A stretch of DNA of 48,410 bases from Acidimicrobiaceae bacterium (GTDB lineage Bacteria; Actinomycetota; Acidimicrobiia; Acidimicrobiales; RAAP-2). This document shows, one piece after another, positions 15,077-24,014 of the stretch. Every line of letters begins with the position of its first letter. The first letter of the stretch is position 1. The stretch is from NCBI GenBank assembly GCA_027306525.1, contig DAHUZM010000058.1:1-48410 (forward strand). The letters are read 5' to 3'. The notes under the pieces were generated by a model that saw only the letters and a list, made by a program, of their open reading frames with translations, searched no databases and was not told where the DNA came from. The translations under genes were made by a program, and so were the position numbers.

Positions 15077-17432
15077 GTGAGCGACATAGGACCCGTAGAC
15101 ATCAAGGCGTTGGTCGATGAGGTCCATGCGTTACGGGCCGAGAATCAGCGGCTGCGATCGCTCCTGGGCCTCGACGAGCCGAGCCGAGCCGAAGTCGCCG
15201 CATCCTGGGAGCCCACCTTGTTCGTCGACTCGGACCGGCAGGACCTCAAGAGTGACGTCAATGCGAATTCGCCGGCTGAAGCCAAGATCGCCCCTTTTCC
15301 GCCTTCTGTTTGCCGGCCGCGAGGATGTGCACGCCCTTCGTTGGAAGAGTGGGAGGACCGGAAAGACCGGCTGGAGTCCCGCCGTCGTGGGTGGCTGGGC
15401 GAACGCCAAGAAACCAGGTCGTGCCTATCTGCCGCTTGACGAAGGAGTGGTGGAGTCGCACCTTGCTGGCGAGAGTCACCTCGGTCTTTACCCGCTGCGG
15501 CGCGGCGACGAATGTCGACTCTTGGCCTGTGATTTCGACGGAAAGGGTTGGGTGCTCGATGCGCTGGCCTATCTCGACGCCGCAGCCGCCATTGGGGTTC
15601 CCGTCGCGCTCGAGCGATCACGCTCAGGCGAAGGCGCACATACCTGGACTTTCTTTTCCGGACCTGTACCCGCCTCTGCGGTTCGACGCCTGGGAGTGCA
15701 CATCCTCCGTCAGGCGATGGAGCTTCGGGCAGAGCTCGATCTCTCGAGTTACGACCGCTTGTTCCCCACCCAGGACTTCGTTCCGAAGGGATCCTTCGGA
15801 AATCTGATCGCTCTTCCTCTCCAAGGAGAGTGTCGGCGACAAGGAAACACCGTGTTTCTCGATCCCGCCAGCCTCGAACCCTATGAGGACCAGTGGACGT
15901 TCCTGGCGTCGATCCCACGGATGTCGCCCGAAGCTGTCGCGGTGCTGGAAAGGACGCTGACGCCCGTTGTAGCCGGGCCAGATGACACGAAATACCGACC
16001 ACAATCTGTGCGCGGGGCGCCTCAGGAGCCGCCGGAGGTGATCCGTGCCGTCTCTGGTGCCATGTTGGCCATCGACCGCATCGGGGTGCCCCCAGCGCTC
16101 GTGGCCGCGCTCAAGCATCTGGCCTCTTTGCACAATCCGGAGTACTACGAAAAGGAGCGGCTTCGCTTCTCCACGTGGAATACTCCCCGCTTCTTACGGT
16201 GCTACCGAGAGACCCTAGGTGAGCTCCTGTTGCCACGGGGACTTGCAGACCAGGCCGCCCGCATGGTCGTAGAGGCCGGCAGCAAGCTCGACGTTACCGA
16301 CGCGTGCTCGTCGCCCACGTCAATCGACGTGACCCTGCGGGCCGAGCTCTCAGATCGTCAACGGAGCGCATTGGACGCGCTGATTCCACATCATCTCGGT
16401 GTACTCGTGGCACCGCCCGGCTCGGGCAAGACCGTGATCGCCTGTGGAGTCATCGCGCACCGAAGGCTTCCCACACTCATCGTGGTCGATCGGCAGCCCC
16501 TGGTCGAGCAGTGGCGAAACCGTCTCGGAGAGCACCTCGTGATGGCCACCGAGGAGATTGGTCAACTTGGTGGCGGCCGCAACAAGGCGAAGGGCGTTAT
16601 CGATATTGCGATGGCCCAAAGCCTCGCTCGGCGGGAGGACCTAGGGGAGATCGCCAATGGGTATGGCCTCGTCATTGTCGATGAGTGCCATCACGTCCCC
16701 GCGGTCACCTTCGAGCGGGTCGTGCGTGAGATGCCGGTGCGAAACTGGCTCGGTCTGACCGCGACCCCCTACCGGCGGGATCATCTCGAAAAGCTCATCA
16801 CGATGTATTGCGGAGCTGAGCGACACCGGATGACGCCGGACATCGATGAGCATCTCCAGGTCGAGCGAGTGCTGGTGACGCACCCCACCGACCATGAGCT
16901 GTCCGGTGATGAGGAGTTGAGTATTCAAGCCGTGTTCCGGGGCCTCGTCGAAGACGGTGAGCGCTCGCAACAGATCTGCGGTGACGTCGCCGCTGCCATC
17001 GCGATCCAGCGAAATTGCCTCGTGCTCACGCAATGGACGGAGCACCTCGAGGCACTGTCGGGCGAACTTCATCGGCGTGGGATCGAAGCGATCGTGATGC
17101 GAGGTGGCATGGGCAAGAGGGCCCGGGTCAGCGCCTCCGCCGAGATGCAAGCGAAGGCCTCCGCTGGTGGCCTTGCTCTCCTGGCGACGGGAAGTTTCCT
17201 GGGAGAGGGATTCGACCTCCCACAACTCGACACGCTGTTCCTCGCGTTTCCCTTGGCGTTCAAGGGCCGCATCGTTCAATACGTGGGGCGAGTACTTCGG
17301 CCTACGGTGGGAAAATCGAAGGTTGAGGTGCACGACTACGTCGACATCAAGGTGCCGGTTTTGGCCCGGATGCACGCGAAGCGCCTGCCGGCCTACGCGT
17401 CATTGGGATTTCCGATTGACAAAATGGCGTGA
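15077..17432 (+). CDS. TOTE-type archaeo-eukaryotic primase-helicase, split by a frameshift
   Basis: Read with one frameshift, this gives about 784 residues. The first frame (from GTG 15077) has a coiled coil (VDEVHALRAENQRLRSLL) and the entry to the primase domain (NSPAEAKIAPF). At the CCCCTTTT run (15291-15298) the continuation FRLLFAGREDVHALRW moves to the +1 frame and stays open to 17432. The primase domain shows LLACDFDGKGW, ERSRSGEGAHTW and YDRLFPTQDFVPKGSFGN. The superfamily-2 helicase follows: PPGSGKT (near 16413), DECH (16680), GLTATPYRRD, and GEGFDLP...QYVGRVLRP. I see no C-terminal nuclease. TOTE systems are predicted anti-mobile-element systems. It starts 6 bp after abiEii, so it is probably in the same operon. 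The break may be a mutation, recoding or a sequence error. Confidence 0.8.
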
Positions 17433-17617
17433 ATCCCGAGCAGGGTGAGGGCGGCGGATTCGCCAAAACTCGGTCCGTAAGGCGGCACCTACTGTCCATC
17501 CAATTGCCCATCCATTCAGGGCATTTCGATGGACAGAGGTCCTTACCCTGGACGCACGTAGGTCTCTGACCAGGCCCAATGGTATTGGAGCGCACCTGCT
17601 GGAGGTGCCTTCCCGCT

Positions 17618-17660
17618 CTCTCAAGGTGGAGACACGGGTTCGAATCCCGTTGGGGCTGCT
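17618..17660 (+). repeat. Right attachment repeat (attR), tRNA-Glu 3' fragment
   Basis: Exact 43-bp copy of 13217-13259. It lacks the 5' half of the tRNA, so it is not a gene. An 11-bp piece of its end (TTGGGGCTGCT, 17650-17660) is repeated in tandem at 17661-17671, possibly a scar of another integration or excision event. A small hairpin (GCACCT/AGGTGC, 17592-17608) stands just inside. Confidence 0.85.
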
Positions 17661-18049
17661 TTGGGGCTGCTTTGACGTCTTCACATTTGGTGTCGCTTGA
17701 TCTTCACATTTCGGTGTGACCGCCCGGGCAGGATTGCTGCTGCGTGGTCGGTGGAGGACCGGGTCTGGGTTCGCGGGGATCGAGATCAGACAGCGGCGCT
17801 GGTTGCGATCAGATCGCCGATCGGACGTCGTCGACGGCGTCGGGTCTTTGCGGGAAGGCCCTGTCATTGTCGGGCAACCGTGTCCCGTTGTCGCTCCTCG
17901 AACGCGTCGACGATGCGCATGTTGCGGACAACCACCGCGGCGGCCAAGAAGAGCGAGATCACACACAGCCCCATGAGCCGGCACCAGCCCCTCGTGACAT
18001 CGGTCGACGAGCGTTCCAAGCCTCACGGCTCGGTGAAGTCAATCAGGCG
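17661..18049. other. Non-coding stretch with IS-end-like direct repeats
   Basis: No convincing gene. TCTTCACATTTGGTGT (17678-17693) and TCTTCACATTTCGGTGT (17701-17717) are near-identical copies 23 bp apart, resembling the multiple repeats at ends of IS21-type elements, but no transposase or opposite end is seen. On the minus strand, 17974-17864 could encode 36 residues with a hydrophobic segment (VISLFLAAAVVV) and a charged tail; it lacks a ribosome site and I do not call it. Confidence 0.35.
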
Positions 18050-18240
18050 GTCGTTGCTGGGGTGCATGCCCCGGCCTTCGTTGAGCGCAGTACGCGGTGG
18101 CCACTGGCGACACCGTCTCGCTGACGTGTCGTTGCCGGGGTGCATGCCCCGGCCTTCGTTGAGCGAAGGAGGGCCTTGCAAAGCCCCGGTAGAGGTTGAT
18201 CCGTCGTTGCCGGGGTGCATGCCCCGGCCTTCGTTGAGCG
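18050..18240 (-). CRISPR. Orphan CRISPR array: 3 repeats, 2 spacers
   Basis: Three ~38-bp repeats at 18050-18087, 18128-18165 and 18203-18240 are separated by unrelated spacers of 40 and 37 bp. Repeats 2 and 3 are identical; repeat 1 has one C-to-T change. Each has an internal stem CCGGGG/CCCCGG around TGCATG; the change in repeat 1 leaves a G-U pair. Read on the minus strand the repeat begins CGCTCAACGAAGG and ends CAACGAC, similar in design to repeats starting CTTCAATGAGG. A degenerate repeat usually marks the trailer end, so transcription would run leftward from a leader at 18241 or beyond. No cas gene occurs in the window. Confidence 0.65.
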
Positions 18241-18414
18241 GTGCAAGGAGGAGCCGGTATGACTGCAATGGGAACCGTTCCGCCGCAATGACCGGGTTCG
18301 TCCCCATCGCGAAGTCCCCTACAAGTGCGGTCCGCAGGCCGGCATGAACACGATCGGAGGGATGGAGGAGCGCCGGACATGTGTGCCGAGCTGAGTCGGG
18401 TCTCCGGGCTCCAC

Positions 18415-18666
18415 TCATCCCCCGCCGGTTCGCGAACTGAGGTAGGCGATCGCTCCCTCGACACTCGAGAGCTCGGGATAGTCGCGTTCGGGGATGTCCA
18501 CCCCGATCGACTCGCTCAGCCCGACGACGAGGTTCAAGAAGTCGATCGAGTCCAGGTCCAAGGCCTCCTGCAGGGTCTCGTCGGGCCCGACATCGTCGAG
18601 ATCGGCATCCGGGGCGACCTGGTGGAGGACGGAGGAAAGCAGCTGGCGGGCTTGGTCGGCGTTCAT
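18415..18666 (-). CDS. Acyl carrier protein
   Basis: An 83-residue acidic ACP. Ser40 in DLDSIDFLNLV is the phosphopantetheine attachment site, and the four-helix pattern is complete (ARQLLSSVLHQVAPD, LQEALDLDS, IPERDYPELSSVEGAIAYL). The ATG overlaps the stop of the E2 gene (ATGA), so the ACP is made together with a 2-oxoacid dehydrogenase complex rather than with fatty-acid synthase genes. It probably receives or carries the acyl group produced by the complex or by the ligase at the head of the operon; this role is inferred. Confidence 0.88.
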   Translation of the reverse strand: MNADQARQLLSSVLHQVAPDADLDDVGPDETLQEALDLDSIDFLNLVVGLSESIGVDIPERDYPELSSVEGAIAYLSSRTGGG

Positions 18667-20030
18667 AGGCTCTCCGGCTCCTGTAGTAGGCGGTCGATCT
18701 CGGCAAGGAAGCGGCCTCCGCGATGGCCGTCGCTCACCCGGTGATCGGCGGAGACCGTCGCGCTGATGCACGGTCGGATCCCGAGCAGGCCGTCTCTCGC
18801 GACGGCGCGATCGCTGACCCGGCCGAATCCGACCAGCGCGACCTGCGGCGGGTAGATCACCCCGAAGACCGTCTCGACGCCGAGATCGCCCAGATTGGTG
18901 ACGGTGATGGTGGGATCGCTCATCTCCGATGCACGCAGGCGCCCGTTGCGGGCGCGCGCGACGAGGTCGGATAGGCGGGTCATCAGCTCTCCGATCTCGA
19001 GCTGATCGGCGTCGTGGAGGGCGGGGGCGATCACCCCGCCACCGCGCACAGAGATGGCGACACCCACATGCACCGGCGCGCTCGGGGCGAAGTCACCGTC
19101 GAGGAAGAAGCCGTTCATCTCGGGCACCTTGTGCACGGCGAGGGCCGTGGCCTTGACGAGGAGCGCCGGCAGCACGAGCCGGGCGTTCACCGGTCGCTCG
19201 AGGTTGGCCCGCTCAAGCCAGTCGGCTGCTGCAGCGACGTCGATCGTGGTGGCGAGGTAGTAGTGGGGGATCTCCCGCTTGGAGCGAGCCATGAGGGCGC
19301 CGATCGCGCGCCGCATGGCGGTGCGGCCTTTCGTCGCCGATCCGGCCGGCACGGGCGCGGCCGCCCCTCGGAGCGCCTCGGCCCGCACTCCGGCGGCCGC
19401 GCGCACGTCCCGGGCGATGACCGACCCGCCGGGTCCGCTCCCGGCGAGCGAGTGGATCGGGACCCCGTGCTCGGCGGCGAGGCGGCGCGCGTAGGGAGAT
19501 GCGCGAGCGCGGCCTGCATCGGGTCGCGGCGCTTCGCCGGGGCGCCCCTCGGGTGCTCGCGTGACGGTGTGCGCCGCCCGCTCGACATCGCTCCGAGTGA
19601 TGCGGCCTCCGGCCCCGGTGCCGTGCAGGCGCTCGAGGTCGACCCCGATCTCGCTGGCGAGGTGGCGGACGACCGGGGAGAGCACCACCGGCTTCCCGTG
19701 GACCCCTTCGACCTTCCCCGCTTCGCCCGTCACGACGGGCGGGGCGCCGGGTGACGCGGGCGCGCCGGTTCGGGGAGCCGTGAGCGGGGCCGCCGACGGG
19801 GCGCGCACGTGCGCGAGGACGGCGCCCACCGCCACCTGCTCACCCACCGGAACCACGAGATCTTCGACGACCCCGTCCTCGAAGATCTCGATCTCCATGG
19901 TCGACTTCTCGGTCTCGATGGTCGCCACGATGTCGCCGCGATGGACCTCGTCGCCCGGCTTGACCAGCCATTCGGTCACGGTCCCGGCCTCCATGTCGGC
20001 GCCGAGGGAGGGCATGGTGAAGTCGCCCAC
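18663..20030 (-). CDS. 2-oxoacid dehydrogenase E2 (dihydrolipoyl acyltransferase) with two subunit-binding domains
   Basis: A 455-residue E2. The lipoyl domain is at ~1-75 with lipoyl-Lys42 in IETEKSTMEIE. Two separate peripheral-subunit-binding domains follow: ~117-152 (VVRHLASEIGVDLERLHGTG) and ~178-212 (YARRLAAEHGVPIHSLAGSG). The catalytic acyltransferase domain covers ~235-455 with His430 and Asp434 in ADHRVSDGH (family DHRVxDG). It moves the acyl group from lipoamide to CoA. Most E2s have one subunit-binding domain. The GTG start is 2 bp after the E1 beta stop, behind a GGGGGG ribosome site. No E3 gene is in the operon. Confidence 0.93.
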   Translation of the reverse strand: MGDFTMPSLGADMEAGTVTEWLVKPGDEVHRGDIVATIETEKSTMEIEIFEDGVVEDLVVPVGEQVAVGAVLAHVRAPSAAPLTAPRTGAPASPGAPPVVTGEAGKVEGVHGKPVVLSPVVRHLASEIGVDLERLHGTGAGGRITRSDVERAAHTVTRAPEGRPGEAPRPDAGRARASPYARRLAAEHGVPIHSLAGSGPGGSVIARDVRAAAGVRAEALRGAAAPVPAGSATKGRTAMRRAIGALMARSKREIPHYYLATTIDVAAAADWLERANLERPVNARLVLPALLVKATALAVHKVPEMNGFFLDGDFAPSAPVHVGVAISVRGGGVIAPALHDADQLEIGELMTRLSDLVARARNGRLRASEMSDPTITVTNLGDLGVETVFGVIYPPQVALVGFGRVSDRAVARDGLLGIRPCISATVSADHRVSDGHRGGRFLAEIDRLLQEPESL

Positions 20031-20032
20031 CG

Positions 20033-21007
20033 CTAGGCCCCCAGTCGCCGAACCGCCTCGAGCACCCGGACCGGCTGGGGCAGCGTCGCATCCTCGAGGT
20101 GCTTCGCGTAGGGCATGGGCACCTCGGCGCTGCACACCCTGGTGACCGGGGCATCGAGGTCGTAGAACGCGTCTTCGGTGATCCGGGCCGCGACCTCGGC
20201 GGAGAGGCTGCCGCTCCGCCATCCCTCGTCGATCACCACCGCGCGGTGCGTGCGCAGCACCGATCCGACGAGCGCTTCGGTGTCGAGCGGGCGCAGGCAC
20301 CGCAGGTCGATCACCTCGGCGCTCATCCCCTCAGCGGCGAGCATCTCCGCGGACTCGAGGGCGGTGTGCAGGGTGCCCCCGTACGCGATGAGGCTGACGT
20401 CGTCCCCGGCGCGGCGGATCGCCGCGCTCGCGATGTCGAGGCCCGGGGTGGCCTCGGTGAGCTCCCCCTTCTCGTTGTAGAGCGCCCCGTGTTCGAAGAT
20501 GAGGACGGGGTCGGGGTCCTCCAGCGCCGGCCAGAGCATCCAGCGGGCGTCGTCGATCGTGGCGGGGGCGAGGATGCGGAGCCCGGGGATGTGCGCATAC
20601 CACCCCTCGAGGCTGTGGGAGTGCTGAGCCGCCAGTTGGCGACCGGCGCCGGTCGTCATCCGTATGACGAGCGGCACGTTGAACTGGCCCCCCGACATGT
20701 AGAGGAGGCTCGCCGCGTTGTTCACGATCTGATCGAGGGCGAGCAGGCTGAAGTTGACCGTCATGATCTCGACGATGGGTCGCATCCCGCCCATCGCAGC
20801 GCCGATCCCCGCGCCCACGAAGGCGGATTCGGACAGCGGGGTGTCGCGCACCCGCTCGGGCCCGAACTCCTCGAGGAGCCCAAGGCTCACCGCGTAGCAG
20901 CCCCCGTTGCGGCCGACGTCCTCGCCCATGAGAAAGACGCGCTCGTCGCGCGACAAGGCCTCCGCCAGGGCCTCGCGCATCGCCTCCCTGTAGGTGATCT
21001 CGCTCAT
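20033..21007 (-). CDS. 2-oxoacid dehydrogenase E1 beta subunit
   Basis: A 324-residue transketolase-like beta subunit with [55 protein letters not shown] and the C-terminal RCLRPLD. With E1 alpha it forms the TPP-dependent decarboxylase that starts oxidation of pyruvate or a branched-chain 2-oxo acid. The strand [15 protein letters not shown] is the pyruvate-dehydrogenase type of sequence. It is coupled to E1 alpha by a 4-bp overlap. Confidence 0.93.
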   Translation of the reverse strand: MSEITYREAMREALAEALSRDERVFLMGEDVGRNGGCYAVSLGLLEEFGPERVRDTPLSESAFVGAGIGAAMGGMRPIVEIMTVNFSLLALDQIVNNAASLLYMSGGQFNVPLVIRMTTGAGRQLAAQHSHSLEGWYAHIPGLRILAPATIDDARWMLWPALEDPDPVLIFEHGALYNEKGELTEATPGLDIASAAIRRAGDDVSLIAYGGTLHTALESAEMLAAEGMSAEVIDLRCLRPLDTEALVGSVLRTHRAVVIDEGWRSGSLSAEVAARITEDAFYDLDAPVTRVCSAEVPMPYAKHLEDATLPQPVRVLEAVRRLGA

Positions 21008-22029
21008 TGGCCTCCGCCTTTCTCGGAGACGACGAAACGCTCCAGGTCGGCGACGTCCTCGAGCGCCCCGGCATCTGCGAAGGCGACCGCGTCGCGGATC
21101 TCGGCGGCGACCTCGGCCTCGATCCGTTCGAGGCCGGCGTCGTCGAGCAGGCCACGCGCCTTGAGCTCCTCGGTGAGGGCGGGGATGGGATCGCGCTCGC
21201 GCCAGCGCTCGATCTCCTCCCTGGCGCGGTAGCGGTCGGGGTCGTACATCGAATGCGCCCGGAACCGGTAGGTGCGCATCTCGACGAAGTGCGGTCCGCC
21301 CCCGGCCCGGACCGCCTCGGCGGCCGTGGGCGCCGTCTTTTCGCCGGCGACCACGTCCATGCCGTCGACCTCCCACGCCGGCATCCGGTAGCTGGCCGCC
21401 TTGAGCGTGAGGTCGGTCTCGGCCTGCGCCCGCTCGATCGCGGTGCCCATTGCGTACAGGTTGTTCTCGCAGCAGAAGAGCACGGGTAGATGCCAGAGCG
21501 AGGCGAGGTTCATGGTCTCGTGGAACTCGCCCTCGGCGACGGCACCGTCGCCGAAGAAGCATGCGGTCACCCGCTGGCGCTTGGCCAAGTGGTCGGCCAG
21601 GGCCAGTCCGAGTGCGAGCGGGAGGCCACCGCCCACGATCGCGTTGCCCCCGAAGAACCGCGACGGCGCGTCGAAGATGTGCATGGAGCCGCCCCGGCCG
21701 CGGCTCGCGCCCTCGAGCTTGCCCTCGAGCTCGGCCATGGTGGCCCGCATCGAGATCCCCCTTGCCAGGGCGTGGCCATGCTCGCGGTAGGTCGCCACCA
21801 CCGCATCTTCGGGACCGAGCGCCTCCATCACACCGACCGCACAGGCCTCCTCGCCGATGCCAAGGTGGAGGAAGCCCCGGATGGCCGATCGGCTGTAGAG
21901 CTCGACGCACTGCTCCTCGAAGCGCCGGATGCGCAGCATCTGGGTGAGCAGGTGGACCAGGTGCGCGTCCGCCCTCGCCGCCTCGGAGCGGGGGCCCGTC
22001 TTGGGTGGCACCCGGCGGGTGGCGCTCAT
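21004..22029 (-). CDS. 2-oxoacid (pyruvate-type) dehydrogenase E1 alpha subunit
   Basis: A 341-residue alpha subunit. The TPP motif is [10 protein letters not shown]...CCENN; the entry [17 protein letters not shown], the [11 protein letters not shown] strand and the phosphorylation-loop-like [13 protein letters not shown] are all in the pyruvate dehydrogenase E1 alpha style. It decarboxylates the 2-oxo acid and loads lipoyl-E2. ATG 22029 overlaps the ligase stop (ATGA). The separate alpha and beta subunits distinguish this complex from the single-chain AceE used by many actinobacteria for central pyruvate oxidation, so this may be a dedicated second complex. Confidence 0.92.
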   Translation of the reverse strand: MSATRRVPPKTGPRSEAARADAHLVHLLTQMLRIRRFEEQCVELYSRSAIRGFLHLGIGEEACAVGVMEALGPEDAVVATYREHGHALARGISMRATMAELEGKLEGASRGRGGSMHIFDAPSRFFGGNAIVGGGLPLALGLALADHLAKRQRVTACFFGDGAVAEGEFHETMNLASLWHLPVLFCCENNLYAMGTAIERAQAETDLTLKAASYRMPAWEVDGMDVVAGEKTAPTAAEAVRAGGGPHFVEMRTYRFRAHSMYDPDRYRAREEIERWRERDPIPALTEELKARGLLDDAGLERIEAEVAAEIRDAVAFADAGALEDVADLERFVVSEKGGGQ

Positions 22030-23804
22030 CGGGGCTCCTGGAGGGTGGAGATGTCCCCCTCGGGCAGGCCGAGCTCCCGGGCCTTCAAGAGCCGGCGCAT
22101 GATCTTGCCGCTTTCGGTGTGCGGGAGGTGCTGGTCGAAGGCGATCTCCCGCGGCGCCACGGCCGCGCCGAGGCGCCGGCGGGCGAAGCCGATCAGCTCC
22201 AAGCGCAACTCGTCGGTCGCATCGACGCCCGGGCGCAGGGTGACGAAGGCCTTCACCACCTCGCCCGAGATCGGATCGGGCTTGCCGATCACCCCGGCCT
22301 CCGCCACCGCCGGGTGCTCCATCAGCGCGGATTCCACCTCGAATGGCCCGATCAGGTGCCCGGCCGACTTGATGACGTCGTCGCCCCGACCGACGAACCA
22401 GAAGTAACCCTCGGCGTCCCTTCGGGCGAGATCCCCGCTCAGGTACCAGCCGCCGGCGAAGCACGCCCCGTACCGGTCCTCTTGGTCCAGGTAGTTGCGG
22501 AACATCGACGGCCAGCCGGGCCGCAGCGCCAGCTCCCCTTCCTCGCCGTCTTGGGCCTCGAGCGCCGCGCCGTCGGCACCGATGCACGGCTTGCCCCGCT
22601 CGTCGCGGCGCAGCACCGTCGCATCGATGCCAGGCAGCGGGCGGCCCATCGAGCCCGGCCGGATGTCCATGGAGGCGTAGTTGGCGATCATGATCCCGCC
22701 CGTCTCGGTCTGCCACCAGTTGTCGTGGATGGGCAGCCCGAGCGCCTCTTGCCCCCAGAGCACCACCTCGGGGTTGAGCGGCTCACCGACGCTCGCTACG
22801 AAGCGCAGGGCGCTCAGGTCGTGGGCGCGGGCCATGTCGGTGCCGGCCGCCATCAGCATCCGCAGCGCGGTCGGCGCGGTGTACCACACGCTCACCCGCT
22901 CGCGCTCGAGGACGCCGTACCAGCGCTCGGCGTCGAAGTCGCCCTCGTCGACGACGCTCGTCACGCCGTGGGTGAGGGGGGAGATGATCCCATAGGAGGT
23001 GCCGGTCACCCAGCCGGGATCCGCGGTGCACCAGAACACGTCCTCGGGGTGCAGGTCGAGGGCGAGGCGCCCGGTGGCGTGGTGAGAGACGACGGCCTCG
23101 TGCACGTGGACCGCTCCCTTGGGGGTCCCCGTGGTGCCGCTCGTGAAGTGCACCAGGGCCATGTCCTCGGGGGAGGTCGGCCCGATCTCGTAGTGGTCGG
23201 GCTCGGCGGCGAGGGCGCTCTCGAGCTCGATGGTGCCCTCGGGAGCGGCGCCGGCGCCGGCGACGAGCACATGACGGAGCCCCGGCAGCCCGTCTCGAAG
23301 ACCGGCCACCTTGCGCCGGTACAGGGTCGGCGTCGTGACGAGCACCCGCGCGGACCCGAGCTCCAGACGCTGGCGGATCGGCTCTGGTCCGAATGCGGAG
23401 AAAAGCGGACAAAGCACCGAGCGGTGCTTGAGGGTGCCGAGCGCGGCGACGTAGAGCTCGGCGGTCCGCGCCATGAGCACGAAGACGCGATCGCCGACGC
23501 CAACCTCGAGCGTGTCGAGGAGGTTGGCGAAGCGGCTGGTGGCCTCGGCGAGCTCGCCGTAGGTGATCTCCCGGCTGGCGTTGCGGCGCCCGAGGCATCG
23601 CAACACGACGTGTGCGGCGCGCGGGCCGGCGGCGTGCCGGTCGACCGCCTCGTGGGCGATGTTGAGGCCCCGCCCCCCAGGCAGACCGTCGAGCGCCCTG
23701 CGGGCGTCCACCCAGGAGAACCTCGCCCGCTCGAGCGCGTAGTCGGCCATGTTCGGGCGCAAGCGATCCGATGGCGTGCTCTTGCGAATCGGCGCCCAAG
23801 CCAC
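22026..23804 (-). CDS. Acetyl-CoA synthetase-like AMP-forming acyl-CoA ligase (AcsA type)
   Basis: A 592-residue ANL-superfamily ligase: carboxylate plus ATP to acyl-AMP, then acyl-CoA. Motifs are [12 protein letters not shown] (219-230), WWQTETGG (363-370), [10 protein letters not shown] (454-463), [16 protein letters not shown] (472-487) and the catalytic Lys567 in ESGKIMRR. The sequence around [19 protein letters not shown] is of AcsA/acetate type. The GTG at 23804 follows AGGGAGG at 6 nt. It heads the E1-E2-ACP operon, so two routes to acyl-CoA (activation of an acid and oxidation of a 2-oxo acid) are encoded together. Confidence 0.88.
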   Translation of the reverse strand: MAWAPIRKSTPSDRLRPNMADYALERARFSWVDARRALDGLPGGRGLNIAHEAVDRHAAGPRAAHVVLRCLGRRNASREITYGELAEATSRFANLLDTLEVGVGDRVFVLMARTAELYVAALGTLKHRSVLCPLFSAFGPEPIRQRLELGSARVLVTTPTLYRRKVAGLRDGLPGLRHVLVAGAGAAPEGTIELESALAAEPDHYEIGPTSPEDMALVHFTSGTTGTPKGAVHVHEAVVSHHATGRLALDLHPEDVFWCTADPGWVTGTSYGIISPLTHGVTSVVDEGDFDAERWYGVLERERVSVWYTAPTALRMLMAAGTDMARAHDLSALRFVASVGEPLNPEVVLWGQEALGLPIHDNWWQTETGGIMIANYASMDIRPGSMGRPLPGIDATVLRRDERGKPCIGADGAALEAQDGEEGELALRPGWPSMFRNYLDQEDRYGACFAGGWYLSGDLARRDAEGYFWFVGRGDDVIKSAGHLIGPFEVESALMEHPAVAEAGVIGKPDPISGEVVKAFVTLRPGVDATDELRLELIGFARRRLGAAVAPREIAFDQHLPHTESGKIMRRLLKARELGLPEGDISTLQEPR

Positions 23805-24014
23805 CGTGGCCTCCCTTCCTCCGGCCGTCGACCACCTCCGCCGCCTGGACCGTACGCTTGGCGGTTGGCCCGTCCTAGGGCCGAACGTCACGAGCCTGGG
23901 CGGGGCGCAAGGTGACGCGTCCTTGGAACGAGTGACCCGGTGCGCGTCGCGGCGAAACACGACGAGCGCCCTCGGTCGCCGGCGCCTCGGCGGGATCGGG
24001 CCCCTGAGGGGCGC

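Larger units (their letters stand above)
13217..17660. mobile_element. Integrase-less tRNA-Glu genomic island carrying AbiE and TOTE genes
   Basis: The sequence between two perfect 43-bp direct repeats (13217-13259 and 17618-17660; offset 4401 bp). The left repeat lies inside the intact tRNA-Glu gene and the right is a displaced 3' tRNA fragment, the standard footprint of tyrosine-recombinase integration at a tRNA 3' end. The contents look less GC-rich than the neighbours and have no housekeeping gene: only abiEi, abiEii and a primase-helicase. No integrase or excisionase is present, so it is either a non-autonomous element mobilised in trans or a remnant whose integrase was deleted. Confidence 0.82.

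Noticed and set aside
15077-15439. A separate 120-residue gene upstream of the primase-helicase
   Set aside because: Its first ~74 residues are the missing N-terminus of the primase protein and the rest is out-of-frame sequence after the break.
17618-17660. A second tRNA-Glu gene
   Set aside because: Only the part from the anticodon loop onward is present; the 5' acceptor strand and D-arm are missing, so it is an att remnant.
17864-17974. A 36-residue minus-strand frame with a hydrophobic segment (VISLFLAAAVVV)
   Set aside because: It has no ribosome site and no neighbour context; its look is suggestive but not enough for a gene call.
18043-18288. A minus-strand frame with three repeats of RSTKAGACTPATT
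   Set aside because: It is the translation of the CRISPR repeats; repeat proteins of this kind are artefacts of arrays.
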